Assembly (NCBI GenBank): GCA_026992705.1
Contig: JALWYT010000222.1
Location: 1 to 16,695 of the forward strand
DNA length: 16,695 nt
Direction of reading: 5' to 3'
Source of the DNA: Thiotrichaceae bacterium
GTDB taxonomy: Bacteria; Pseudomonadota; Gammaproteobacteria; Thiotrichales; Thiotrichaceae
The translations under genes were made by a program, and so were the position numbers. Below the pieces are notes generated by a model. That model was not told the origin of the DNA. It saw only the letters and a program-made list of their open reading frames with translations, and searched no databases. This document shows, one piece after another, positions 1-6,470 of the stretch (its first letter is position 1; every line of letters starts with the position of its first letter).

Positions 1-286
1 TATCAATAGTTATCTCAATTCTAATCTGAATATCAGCTTTCTTAAATTTTATACTCTCCTCGTATTTCTTGCTTGATACTCCAAGAGAAATCGCTTTTTC
101 ACGATTAATTCTAACAGGTATTTGAGCTGCAAATAATTTTTGTATCTTTTCAGGATTATATCCCATTAAAGCTAGCCATATTTTTGCTTCATTATCGTTT
201 TGGTAATCAATGAACTTAGCACATATATCGGCTTCATTCATAAATCCACCTTTTGCTGTCACTGAACCTATTTCTTGTTTATTCAT
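1..286 (-). CDS. Partial N-terminus of an unrecognised protein, possibly a type II restriction endonuclease
   Basis: Reading the minus strand from an ATG at 286, the frame stays open for 95 codons and leaves the window at base 1, so only the N-terminal part is present. An in-frame TAA lies immediately upstream (287-289), so 286 is the earliest possible ATG in this frame; there is no clear Shine-Dalgarno. The protein begins MNKQEIGSVTAKGGF and continues with a charged region containing WLALMGY. The pattern 'SVTAKGGF.NE..I..KF...NDNEA..WL..MGY' reminds me of small type II restriction endonucleases, but that is memory of a style and not a verified match. No catalytic PD-(D/E)XK motif is visible in this fragment, and no methyltransferase is visible in the window. 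See the short overlapping ORF at 279-329 for a possible frameshift. Confidence 0.5.
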   Translation of the reverse strand, partial: MNKQEIGSVTAKGGFMNEADICAKFIDYQNDNEAKIWLALMGYNPEKIQKLFAAQIPVRINREKAISLGVSSKKYEESIKFKKADIQIRIEITID

Positions 287-329
287 TTAGGATTCTATTT
301 TGCACAAACGCTGGTAAATCTTTACTCAT
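279..329 (-). other. 16-codon ORF overlapping the partial gene; leader or frameshifted N-terminus
   Basis: A minus-strand ATG at 329, preceded by a GGCGGTGA-like ribosome binding site, opens a 16-residue ORF (MSKDLPAFVQNRILNE) that stops at 279-281, eight bases inside the next gene (start 286, other frame). Removing one T from its TAA would join it smoothly to the downstream frame (…RILNEKQEIGSV…). It could therefore be the true N-terminus broken by a one-base insertion (real or sequencing), or a coupled leader peptide. The better ribosome binding site belongs to this ORF, which favours the frameshift reading. Confidence 0.3.
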
Positions 330-509
330 TAACTTCACCGCCTATCATACTGAGTAACTAAGATTTAGAATTATACTAAACATTTTAGGAGATTGACGTA
401 TATTTTTATTCCTACGCGGAATGCGAAGCGGAGAAACAAAGGCATTGTAAGAAAGGTTATTTTTATGTGGTTTGAGCGTTATCTGAATCCAAAGCATTCA
501 TCCGTGTGG

Positions 510-538
510 TTGATGCACTCCTATAAAAGTAATACTAT
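510..538 (+). promoter_or_regulatory. Predicted sigma-70 promoter of the toxin-antitoxin operon
   Basis: A -35-like TTGATG (510-515) is followed after 17 bases by a -10-like TACTAT (533-538). The -10 lies inside the long palindrome at 521-557, the arrangement expected for an autorepressed toxin-antitoxin promoter. The assignment rests on consensus only. Confidence 0.45.
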
Positions 539-557
539 GTTAGTATTACTTTTATAG
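521..557. promoter_or_regulatory. Perfect 17-bp-arm palindrome, probable antitoxin operator
   Basis: CTATAAAAGTAATACTA (521-537) and its exact reverse complement (541-557) flank a 3-base centre, TGT. It ends 13 bases before the antitoxin ATG and covers the predicted -10 box and probable transcription start. AbrB-fold antitoxins, alone or bound to toxin, commonly repress their own operon by binding such inverted repeats, so this is the likely operator. As RNA it would form a long AU-rich hairpin just upstream of the ribosome binding site, so an effect on translation is an alternative. It lacks the GC-rich stem and T-tract of a terminator. Confidence 0.6.
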
Positions 558-570
558 AGAGGTAGAAAAT

Positions 571-792
571 ATGCGAGTTACAGCAAAAGGACAAGTTACA
601 ATTCCTCGAAATATCAGAGAGACGCTGGGCATAGTTCCAGAAAGTGAGATTGACTTTAAAGAAGAAAATGGAAGATTTTATATAGTTAAAACCAATAAAC
701 CAACTTTAAATGGAAGCTTCAAAAAATTTAGAGGTATTGCCACAGCAAATATGTCAACAGATGAAATTCTACATTTAACTAGAGACATCTAA
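571..792 (+). CDS. AbrB/MazE-fold antitoxin of a VapBC-like pair
   Basis: This 73-residue protein opens with a textbook SpoVT/AbrB swapped-hairpin DNA-binding domain: MRVTAKGQVTIPRNIRETLGI, then an acidic turn and FYIVK. The C-terminal half (about residues 45-73) is the sort of short tail that wraps and blocks the partner toxin. The start is supported by a purine-rich ribosome binding site (GAGAGGTAG, 556-564) 6 bases upstream. Its stop TAA (790-792) shares one base with the toxin ATG (TAATG), giving tight translational coupling. By family knowledge it neutralises the PIN toxin and represses the operon, probably at the 521-557 palindrome. I see no frameshift or truncation. AbrB-type antitoxins with PIN toxins are usually filed under VapBC, so vapB would be a family-level name only. 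Confidence 0.85.
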   Translation: MRVTAKGQVTIPRNIRETLGIVPESEIDFKEENGRFYIVKTNKPTLNGSFKKFRGIATANMSTDEILHLTRDI

Positions 793-1205
793 TGAATGGT
801 ATCCTCGTCGATTCATGTGTTTTGCTAGACCTATTTACTAATGATCCGTATTGGGCTGACTGGTCAGAATACACATTAGATAAATATAGCCAAACCAATA
901 CTTTATACATTAATTCAATTATCTACACTGAAGTTTCAATTGGCTTTGAAAAAATTGAAGAAGTAGAAAGTGCAATATCAAATTTGGGAATTAAGGTGCT
1001 AGAACTTCCTCGTGAAGCTCTTTTTTTGGCAGGCAAAGTATTTATAAAATATAGGAGAAATAAAGGTACAAAGAATTCACCATTGCCTGACTTTTTTATT
1101 GGCGCACATGCTTCTGTATCTCAATTCTCTCTTATAACTAGAGATTTATCAAAATTTAGAACTTATTTTCCACAAGTAAAGTTAATACACCCAGAAACAA
1201 ATTAG
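792..1205 (+). CDS. PIN-domain ribonuclease toxin, VapC-like
   Basis: This is a 137-residue PIN-domain protein, a usual VapC length. The four acidic residues expected of the Mg2+-dependent RNase site are visible: D7 (LVDSCVLLDLF), E47 (IIYTEVSIGF), D100 (PLPDFFIGAHA) and D118 (LITRDLSKF). The segment 'PDFFIGAHA…LITRDL…FR.YFP..KLI' is very typical of the family. The start overlaps the antitoxin stop by one base, so the pair is surely co-transcribed. By family knowledge the toxin cleaves RNA (often tRNA or rRNA) when the antitoxin is degraded; the actual target cannot be read from sequence. The site looks intact, so it is probably active. Downstream lie a large hairpin and a REP palindrome before the convergent adk. 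The pair sits in an AT-rich accessory stretch next to a possible restriction gene, consistent with a small defence or stability island. Confidence 0.87.
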   Translation: MNGILVDSCVLLDLFTNDPYWADWSEYTLDKYSQTNTLYINSIIYTEVSIGFEKIEEVESAISNLGIKVLELPREALFLAGKVFIKYRRNKGTKNSPLPDFFIGAHASVSQFSLITRDLSKFRTYFPQVKLIHPETN

Positions 1206-1270
1206 TGACGTCACGAATTTAGGTAAGTAACCAAAAAACTTCCACGGGAAATGTTGTTTTCCTGATGATT

Positions 1271-1338
1271 GGAGGCGTTGGCTTGGCAACGTAGTCATAT
1301 CGAAAATAGTGGTACTGCGTTGTCAAGCCAACGGCTCC
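1271..1338. repeat. Large hairpin (25-bp stem) between toxin gene and adk
   Basis: Arms 1271-1295 and 1314-1338 pair over 25 positions with one mismatch and G-T wobbles (core CGTTGGCTT with AAGCCAACG), enclosing an 18-base loop. It lies between two convergent genes, so it could end transcription from either side, but there is no clean T-tract. The size and the near-identity of the arms look more like a small dispersed palindromic element than a simple terminator. Confidence 0.55.
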
Positions 1339-1353
1339 TGTATAAGTTCAAAC

Positions 1354-1384
1354 CCCGCACTTCGCAAAGCTCCGTGCGGGTTAC
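1354..1384 (-). repeat. REP palindrome between toxin gene and adk
   Basis: CCCGCAC (1354-1360) and GTGCGGG (1374-1380) form a 7-bp GC stem around the loop TTCGCAAAGCTCC. On the minus strand it reads GTAA then CCCGCACGGAGC…, matching the GTAG-headed REP family found several times in this window except that GTAG is GTAA. It ends 10 bases before the adk stop and may serve as the adk transcription end or mRNA 3' stabiliser. Confidence 0.65.
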
Positions 1385-1393
1385 AGATGATGA

Positions 1394-2035
1394 TTAAGCG
1401 TTTAGCTTTTCAATCACTGCATCAACCACTGCTTGGCTGGATGTTGCGTTGACGCTGAATAGCAAGCCTTCGTTTTTGTAGAAATCAACTAATGGAGCTG
1501 TTTTTTCATTGTAAACGTCTAGGCGGTTGCTGATTGCTTCTTCTGTTTCGTCTGCACGTTGTACGACGTTGCCGCCACATTTATCGCATACGCCTTCTTC
1601 TTTAGGTGGGTTAGATTTGACGTTGTAAATGGCATTACATTTTTCACAAGTACGACGTGTGGTTAAGCGGTCAAGGATGACATCACGAGGTACGTCAATT
1701 TCAACAACCATATCAAGCTCTTCGCCCATTTTTTCTAGCAAGCCTTTTAGTGCTTCAGCTTGTGGAATTGTGCGTGGGAAGCCGTCTAGTAGATAGCCGT
1801 TTTTGCAGTCGTCTTCTTTTAAACGCTCTTCCATAATTCCCATGATTAAATCATCAGAGACTAAATCACCTGCATCCATCGCTGCTTTTGCTTGCTTGCC
1901 TAGCTCTGTACCTGCGGCAACTGCGGCACGCAGAATATCGCCTGTTGAAATTTGTACTGAGCCATCATGTTGAGTTAGCATTTTTGCAACGGTTCCTTTG
2001 CCTGCACCGGGTGCACCTAATAAAATAAGTTTCAT
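1394..2035 (-). CDS. adk: Adenylate kinase with four-cysteine zinc-type LID
   Basis: Adenylate kinase interconverts ATP + AMP and 2 ADP in the cytoplasm. I place the start at 2035 (MKLILLGAPGAGKGT): the P-loop GAPGAGKGT then sits at residues 7-15 as in the family, and AGAGGA lies just upstream. A longer reading from 2080 would add 15 unlike residues. The product is 213 residues, full length for the long-LID type. Visible motifs are TGDILR (AMP site, 31-36), DGFPRT (84-89) and RR in the LID. The LID has C130, C133, C150 and C153 (CEKC…CDKC), the arrangement that binds structural Zn in Gram-positive and some other bacterial enzymes; E. coli-type enzymes lack these cysteines, so this is uncommon for a gammaproteobacterium. 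The gene is transcribed alone, away from ndk. Confidence 0.95.
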   Translation of the reverse strand: MKLILLGAPGAGKGTVAKMLTQHDGSVQISTGDILRAAVAAGTELGKQAKAAMDAGDLVSDDLIMGIMEERLKEDDCKNGYLLDGFPRTIPQAEALKGLLEKMGEELDMVVEIDVPRDVILDRLTTRRTCEKCNAIYNVKSNPPKEEGVCDKCGGNVVQRADETEEAISNRLDVYNEKTAPLVDFYKNEGLLFSVNATSSQAVVDAVIEKLNA

Positions 2036-2054
2036 ATTAATCCTCTTTTCTCTC

Positions 2055-2070
2055 TGAAGCGGTGGCTTCA
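2055..2070 (-). promoter_or_regulatory. Small hairpin in the adk leader
   Basis: TGAAGC (2055-2060) and GCTTCA (2065-2070) form a perfect 6-bp stem with a 4-base loop, about 20 bases before the adk start on the minus strand. It is directly followed (2071-2078) by the self-complementary GTTTAAAC. A role in adk mRNA stability or translation is possible; nothing proves it. Confidence 0.3.
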
Positions 2071-2088
2071 GTTTAAACATTTATGTCC

Positions 2089-2243
2089 GTAACGACTCAG
2101 TATAATAAGTGGTAAAAGTGGTCAGTAATGATTATTCGGGACGCTGTAAATACATCCCTGTAAGCTCTAAGGTAACTTCCCTGCTGCCTAAGCCCGAATA
2201 TTCAATCACTGCCCACCTTTTATATAGTGTACTGAGTCATTAC
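2089..2243. repeat. 155-bp long inverted-repeat element upstream of adk and ndk
   Basis: The outer arms GTAACGACTCAGTA (2089-2102) and TACTGAGTCATTAC (2230-2243) pair with a single wobble, and the match continues imperfectly inward to ATTCGGG (2134-2140) / CCCGAAT (2193-2199), giving a stem of about 50 positions. The centre starts with GACGCTGTAAATACATCC and holds a smaller imperfect hairpin (GGTAAC 2171-2176 / GCTGCC 2183-2188). I associate this central string with intergenic palindromic repeats scattered in other gammaproteobacteria, from memory and unverified. The layout suits a non-autonomous (MITE-like) element or a structured RNA. A translated frame crossing it (from 2109) has no protein features. 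Confidence 0.6.
2099..2128 (-). promoter_or_regulatory. Candidate adk promoter inside the repeat arm
   Basis: On the minus strand TTACTG (2123-2128) is followed after 18 bases by TATACT (2099-2104), pointing to adk about 65 bases downstream. If correct, the left arm of the inverted-repeat element supplies the adk promoter. Consensus matching only, in AT-rich DNA. Confidence 0.3.
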
Positions 2244-2250
2244 TCATATC

Positions 2251-2372
2251 CTAAAGGAAGCTCTAATCAATCCATCAACCGTAGCCTGCGTGAAGCACAG
2301 CGTAGCACGGGGGATATAGACAAACTCCGCTCTCCACCAAGTTACGGTATTGTATTTGTAAAAGCTTCTTAG
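2251..2372. repeat. Degenerate REP element with AGGAAGCT-type ends
   Basis: It begins with CTAAAGGAAGCTC (2251-2263) and ends with AAGCTTCTTAG (2362-2372), approximate inverted ends. A GTAG-headed REP unit (2281-2313: GTAGCCTGCGTGAAG…GCACGGGGG) lies 17 bases inside the left end, as in the better-preserved element at 2923-3122. The second, inverted REP expected near the right end is not recognisable, so this looks like a decayed copy. From 2373 to the ndk start I see only AT-rich leader and a good ribosome binding site (AGGAGCGA, about 2481-2488). Confidence 0.5.
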
Positions 2373-2490
2373 GCGACTCCAAAAAATTCAGCGGGCATTG
2401 TGCAGTTTTCATTAACTTAAATCAATTAAATCTTGTCTCATAGGAGTTGCTACCAGTAGAATCCCTATTTTCTCATTTCAGGAGCGAGCA

Positions 2491-2919
2491 ATGGCAATTG
2501 AACGCACACTTTCTATTATCAAGCCTGATGCTGTTTGCAAAAATATTATTGGCAAAATTTATAGCCGCTTTGAGAATGCAGGATTGCAAATTATTGCAGC
2601 TAAAATGCTTCACATGGATAAGGCGATGGCAGAGCAATTTTATGTAATACATCAAGGGAAGCCTTTTTTTGATGAGTTAGTTGAATTTATGACTTCTGCC
2701 CCTGTGATGGTACAGGTGCTTGAGGGTAAAAATGCAGTTGCATTAAACCGTGAACTAATGGGAGCAACTAACCCTGCAAAGAGAAAGCCGGGAACAATTC
2801 GCGGTGATTTTTCAGATGCCTATGGTGAAAATGCAGTTCATGGTTCAGATAGCCTTGATAATGCTAAAATAGAAATAAACTTTTTCTTTGCTGACAATGA
2901 GATACACTCTCGATCTTAA
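2491..2919 (+). CDS. ndk: Nucleoside diphosphate kinase
   Basis: Ndk moves the gamma-phosphate from ATP to (d)NDPs through a phospho-histidine and so balances nucleotide pools. The 142 residues match the family's usual 140-145. Visible are MAIERTLSIIKPDAV (K11 of the KPDAV motif), GATNPAKRKPGTIRGDF (phosphate-binding loop, about 91-107) and NAVHGSDS, which holds the catalytic H117. The resemblance to the E. coli protein as I recall it is strong along the whole length. The start is backed by AGGAGCGA upstream. It opens the conserved ndk-rlmN-pilF-rodZ-hisS-yfgM-bamB order, but a 200-bp REP element separates it from rlmN, so read-through may be reduced. Confidence 0.96.
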   Translation: MAIERTLSIIKPDAVCKNIIGKIYSRFENAGLQIIAAKMLHMDKAMAEQFYVIHQGKPFFDELVEFMTSAPVMVQVLEGKNAVALNRELMGATNPAKRKPGTIRGDFSDAYGENAVHGSDSLDNAKIEINFFFADNEIHSRS

Positions 2920-2922
2920 TTA

Positions 2923-3122
2923 AGGAAGCTCTGATTAAGTCAATTTGTACTTAACTATAAAAAAATGAACTGTAGCCTGTGTGAAGTGCAACGTAACGCA
3001 GGGAATTTCCACTGTAATATCAATATGTTAAAATAGTGGTATATTCCCCGCATTCCGCAAAGCTCCATGCGGGCTACAAATTTTATATTTTTTAAAAATT
3101 CATGACTTAATCAGAGCTTCCT
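2923..3122. repeat. 200-bp REP doublet (REPIN-like) with perfect 20-bp terminal inverted repeats
   Basis: AGGAAGCTCTGATTAAGTCA (2923-2942) recurs exactly inverted at 3103-3122. Inside are two inverted REP units: GTAGCCTGTGTGAAG…CGCAGGGAA (2972-3005) and, reversed, TTCCCCGCATTCC…GCGGGCTAC (3044-3077), separated by about 38 bases that contain CCACT/AGTGG arms. The whole can fold into one long cruciform or mRNA hairpin. Each REP starts with the tetranucleotide GTAG, which in known REP systems is recognised by the REP-associated transposase (RAYT/TnpA-REP); no such gene lies in this window. The right end is 22 bases from the rlmN ATG. Confidence 0.8.
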
Positions 3123-3144
3123 CAAAACAACTAAAGCACCCTAA

Positions 3145-4263
3145 ATGAACGCAAGCGATAACAACAAAATTAATCTACTGGATTTTAGCCTCGACAAGCT
3201 CACCGATTTTTTTCAACAACGTAGTGAGAAGCCTTTTCGTGCCAAACAGGTTATTAAATGGCTACATCAAATGAATGTAGATAATTTTGATGCAATGTCT
3301 AATCTCAGTAAAGCCTTGCGGGAAAGCCTAGCTGCCGATTGCATAATCAAAGCTCCTGAAATTATTACGGATCAAGCCTCGCAGGATGGTACACATAAAT
3401 GGCTACTCCGCCTTGATGATGGCAACTGTATTGAAACGGTTTTTATTCCTGAAGGTGATCGCGGGACATTATGTGTTTCTTCACAAGTTGGCTGTGCTTT
3501 AGATTGCACCTTTTGTTCAACCGCTCGCCAAGGTTTTAGCCGCAACCTCACTGTCGCTGAAATTATTGGGCAACTTTGGATTGCTAAACGCACTTTACAG
3601 CCTGACCCTAAAGCCAGCCGCGTAATTACCAATGTGGTGATGATGGGCATGGGCGAGCCGATGTTAAACTTTGAAAATGTCATTGATGCCATGCAATTGA
3701 TGCTCGATGACAATGCTTATGGCTTGAGTAAACGGCGTGTCACCCTCAGTACATCGGGGGTTGTGCCTGCTATTGATAAGCTGGCAGAACGCTTGAATGT
3801 TGCTTTGGCATTATCACTTCACGCACCTAATGATGCTCTGCGTGATAAATTAGTGCCATTAAATAAAAAATATCCAATCAAAGAAGTGTTAGCCGCCTGT
3901 CAACGCTATTTAGATAATGTTGACAGCGTGCGTGAAAAAATCACGATTGAATATGTTTTACTCGCGGGTGTTAATGACTCAGATGCCCACGCTCATGAGC
4001 TAGCTGATTTACTTAAAAATCTCCCCTGTAAAATTAATTTGATACCGTTTAATCCCTTCCCCAAAACTCAGTATCAAACTTCAAGCAATAACCGAATACA
4101 TCGCTTTAAAGATATTCTTGTCCAGCGAGGATGCGTTACTACTCGCCGTAAAACACGCGGTGAAGATATTGATGCTGCTTGTGGGCAATTAGCAGGAAAA
4201 TTTAAAGATCGTAGTCGCAGAAAAATACACTTTGCAAGAATTGAACAAGGGGAACAACAATGA
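3145..4263 (+). CDS. rlmN: Dual-specificity 23S rRNA/tRNA adenine-C2 methyltransferase RlmN
   Basis: RlmN is a radical-SAM enzyme that makes 2-methyladenosine at A2503 of 23S rRNA and A37 of some tRNAs. The protein is 372 residues, as expected. Visible: the 4Fe-4S motif C117-x3-C121-x2-C124 (CALDCTFC); the two mechanistic cysteines at C110 (TLCVSSQVGC) and C346 (DIDAACGQLAG); GMGEP (168-172) for SAM binding; and LSLHAPND / IPFNPFP typical of the family. All key residues are present, so it should be active. The ATG at 3145 has no clear Shine-Dalgarno and sits just downstream of the REP element, so its leader is very short or runs through that element. Its stop overlaps the next start (ATGA), coupling it to pilF. 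Confidence 0.96.
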   Translation: MNASDNNKINLLDFSLDKLTDFFQQRSEKPFRAKQVIKWLHQMNVDNFDAMSNLSKALRESLAADCIIKAPEIITDQASQDGTHKWLLRLDDGNCIETVFIPEGDRGTLCVSSQVGCALDCTFCSTARQGFSRNLTVAEIIGQLWIAKRTLQPDPKASRVITNVVMMGMGEPMLNFENVIDAMQLMLDDNAYGLSKRRVTLSTSGVVPAIDKLAERLNVALALSLHAPNDALRDKLVPLNKKYPIKEVLAACQRYLDNVDSVREKITIEYVLLAGVNDSDAHAHELADLLKNLPCKINLIPFNPFPKTQYQTSSNNRIHRFKDILVQRGCVTTRRKTRGEDIDAACGQLAGKFKDRSRRKIHFARIEQGEQQ

Positions 4264-5000
4264 AAACAATAATAATTACATTCAGTATTGTATTAGCCAC
4301 TGCATTAACAAGTTGTACATCAGGTGGAACAACGAACGGACGCAGTAAAAGCTCACAAGCGGCAGAATATAATGCAAAACTTGGAGCAGAGTACCTACGA
4401 AAAAACCGTTTAACGTTAGCCGCAGAAAAATTGCAAAAAGCTCTATCACAAAATCCATATTCAGAAAGTGCAAACCACTATTATGCTTTGTTACAACAAA
4501 AACTCGGTAACAATTCATTGGCATTAAAACACTTTAAACGTGCCATAAAAGTTAGCCAACGTAACCCTGATTTACATAATAATTATGGTTCTTTTTTATG
4601 CAGCATAAAGCAATATAAGCAGGCTATCCGAGAATTTGCTATTGCAGTGAAAGATCCTTTCTACAAAACTCCCGAGTTTGCCTATACTAATGCGGGTATT
4701 TGTATTGCAAAATCGAATACAGGAGAAAATCCAGAAGCCTATTTCCGTAAAGCATTGGAAATTAACCCTAAATTTTCATTAGCTCTTTACCAAATGGCAA
4801 AACTTAGCTGGAAAAATGGTAATCCAGCAAAAGCCCAAGCTTTTTTATTTAGATATAATGAGGTTGCTACGCAAACTCCAGAAAGTTTACTATTATGTAA
4901 GCAAGTAAATGAAAAATTGGGTGAAACTCAACAAGCAGAAAAATGTGTTTCTCAGCTACTAACACATTTCCCTGCAAGCAAAGAAGCAAATTCGTTATAA
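4260..5000 (+). CDS. pilF: Type IV pilus biogenesis TPR lipoprotein PilF/PilW
   Basis: PilF (PilW in other systems) is an outer-membrane lipoprotein that helps localise and assemble the PilQ secretin for type IV pili. The 246-residue product has a lipoprotein signal peptide with lipobox LTSC, the acylated cysteine being C19. About six tetratricopeptide-like helical pairs follow from residue 37 to 235 (AAEYNAKLGAEYL, AAEKLQKALSQNP, ALKHFKRAIKV, AIREFAIAVKD, AYFRKALEINP, AQAFLFRYNEV). The position between rlmN and rodZ is the standard one for pilF in gammaproteobacteria. The ATG overlaps the rlmN stop by four bases and has AGGGGA upstream. No other pilus gene is in the window, so actual pili cannot be inferred. 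The intergenic stretch after it (5001-5170) shows nothing I can name. Confidence 0.9.
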   Translation: MKTIIITFSIVLATALTSCTSGGTTNGRSKSSQAAEYNAKLGAEYLRKNRLTLAAEKLQKALSQNPYSESANHYYALLQQKLGNNSLALKHFKRAIKVSQRNPDLHNNYGSFLCSIKQYKQAIREFAIAVKDPFYKTPEFAYTNAGICIAKSNTGENPEAYFRKALEINPKFSLALYQMAKLSWKNGNPAKAQAFLFRYNEVATQTPESLLLCKQVNEKLGETQQAEKCVSQLLTHFPASKEANSL

Positions 5001-5170
5001 ATTCAAGGTTTAAAACGTAATTTAGATGTAAAGTTGGTATTTAATGAGTTAATTTGGAGCTAGGTAGCAAAAAATGATCATAAAGCTTCCTTGCAGTATT
5101 CCAAATAAGCATAAAATATTACCTTTGCTGAATAGTTACAAACTTAATAACCTCCACACTCAAGCATGGA

Positions 5171-6439
5171 ATGATTAAAGTGGATACAGAAAACAATAGC
5201 CCTGACACAGAAATAAACGAAGAACAAACTGAAACCAAACGTCTTGGAGATTTATTAAAAAGTTACCGAGAATCTGCAGGATTAGACTATGAACAGGCTG
5301 CAGATGCATTATGTTTGACAGTCGGTACGCTAAAAGCTTTAGAAAATGAAGAGTTTGAGCGACTGCCAGAAGCTCCCTACTTGCGAGGCTATTTGCGTGG
5401 CTATGCAAAGCTAGCCAATACTAGCTCTGCGGAAGCGATCGCATTGTATGAAGAAATACGCGGTGGTAACTCAATTAATCATACTCATTATAATTTTTCA
5501 GCATCAGCATCAGTTAATAATGTTATTAAGCCTGTTATTCCACCTTATTTAGCTAAGTTAGTTGTAGCCGCAGTTGCTGTATTATTGCTTGCTACACTTT
5601 CAATGATTCCTAGTGTAAAAAATTGGGCAACAGAAATTTGGAGTGAATTTTCTCATAAAACACAGGAAGCTGAATTAAAGAAGAGTAATGCAAGTAAGCT
5701 TATTGCAACAGAACAAAGTACACAGCAAAAGGTTGAAGTGGCTAAATCTACTGCTAACTCAGTTACAGATATAAAAACTGATAATCTCCACTCAGAACAA
5801 CCCCAAGAATTGACAAAAAATACTGATAATTCTAATAATACTCAACAAAGTACAGCTACTATAGTCAATACAACAGATGTAAATAATCAACCTACACAAG
5901 TAAATAATTCTTCTTTAATGGAAGGCGTTATTCAACGTAGTTCTGATACAAATGGCGATGTTAAAGATATTACTGAAACCGATAATTCAATACAAAGTAC
6001 TATAAAAAATACGGCTGAAGGTGATCAAAATACGGCGGATACTCATCAAGCAGTAGATAATGCTGAACAAACGAATAATACCACTAAACTAGTCGATAAT
6101 GCTCAACTACAAACAAGTGATAACAATATAGAGCAAACACAAAAAATACCACCAGAAACAACAGAAGTTGATTTAAGTAATGTTAATGATAATGCAGGTG
6201 AAGTTATTGTCAAACTAGTGTTTAAAGATGAAGTCTGGATGCGAGTAAACAGTGGTAAAAAGAAAGTTTTTAGTGGTTTAAAAAAGTCAGGTGAAAGTGC
6301 TGAGTTTAAAGCAAGAAAACCATTATCTTTTAAAGTTGGTAATGCTCCCGGTGTTGATGTTTATATTAATGGTAAACTCTACGATCAAAAACCTTATATG
6401 CGTGGAGTCGTTGCTAAATTCAAAATAGACAAAGAATAG
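5171..6439 (+). CDS. rodZ: Cytoskeletal protein RodZ
   Basis: RodZ is an inner-membrane protein linking MreB filaments to the cell-wall elongation machinery for rod shape. Order along the 422 residues: a helix-turn-helix domain (about 24-95; LGDLLKSYRESAGLDYEQAA…LPEAPYLRGYLRGYAKL is highly typical), one transmembrane helix (about 126-146), a long N/T/S/Q-rich periplasmic linker (about 165-335), and a C-terminal beta domain of the DUF4115 type (about 345-422, with VNSGKKKVFSGLKKSGE). The linker is long and of low complexity compared with E. coli and probably disordered. The ATG at 5171 lacks a good ribosome binding site; an ATG at 5165 is out of frame. It is followed by a REP-type hairpin with a T-tract instead of the ispG gene often found next. 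Confidence 0.92.
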   Translation: MIKVDTENNSPDTEINEEQTETKRLGDLLKSYRESAGLDYEQAADALCLTVGTLKALENEEFERLPEAPYLRGYLRGYAKLANTSSAEAIALYEEIRGGNSINHTHYNFSASASVNNVIKPVIPPYLAKLVVAAVAVLLLATLSMIPSVKNWATEIWSEFSHKTQEAELKKSNASKLIATEQSTQQKVEVAKSTANSVTDIKTDNLHSEQPQELTKNTDNSNNTQQSTATIVNTTDVNNQPTQVNNSSLMEGVIQRSSDTNGDVKDITETDNSIQSTIKNTAEGDQNTADTHQAVDNAEQTNNTTKLVDNAQLQTSDNNIEQTQKIPPETTEVDLSNVNDNAGEVIVKLVFKDEVWMRVNSGKKKVFSGLKKSGESAEFKARKPLSFKVGNAPGVDVYINGKLYDQKPYMRGVVAKFKIDKE

Positions 6440-6470
6440 CTAATCGTTCAGAATTAGGGATTAATTAGCT

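Noticed and set aside
404..440. ACGCGGAATGCGAAGCGGAG upstream of the toxin-antitoxin operon as a REP remnant
   Set aside because: It resembles part of the REP loop but has neither the GTAG head nor a matching stem, so it is not listed as a repeat.
2109..2372. An 87-residue open frame from 2109 (MVKVVSNDYSGRCKYIP…)
   Set aside because: It lies wholly on the 155-bp inverted-repeat element and the degenerate REP element, has no domain or ribosome binding site, and its sequence is explained by the repeats.
2036..2490. Riboswitch upstream of adk or ndk
   Set aside because: The structure present is a long inverted repeat of mobile-element style; no conserved riboswitch core was recognisable.
5084..5094. 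AAGCTTCCTT upstream of rodZ as a relic of the AGGAAGCTC element family
   Set aside because: Only ten bases match, no REP unit is nearby, and such a short match is expected by chance.
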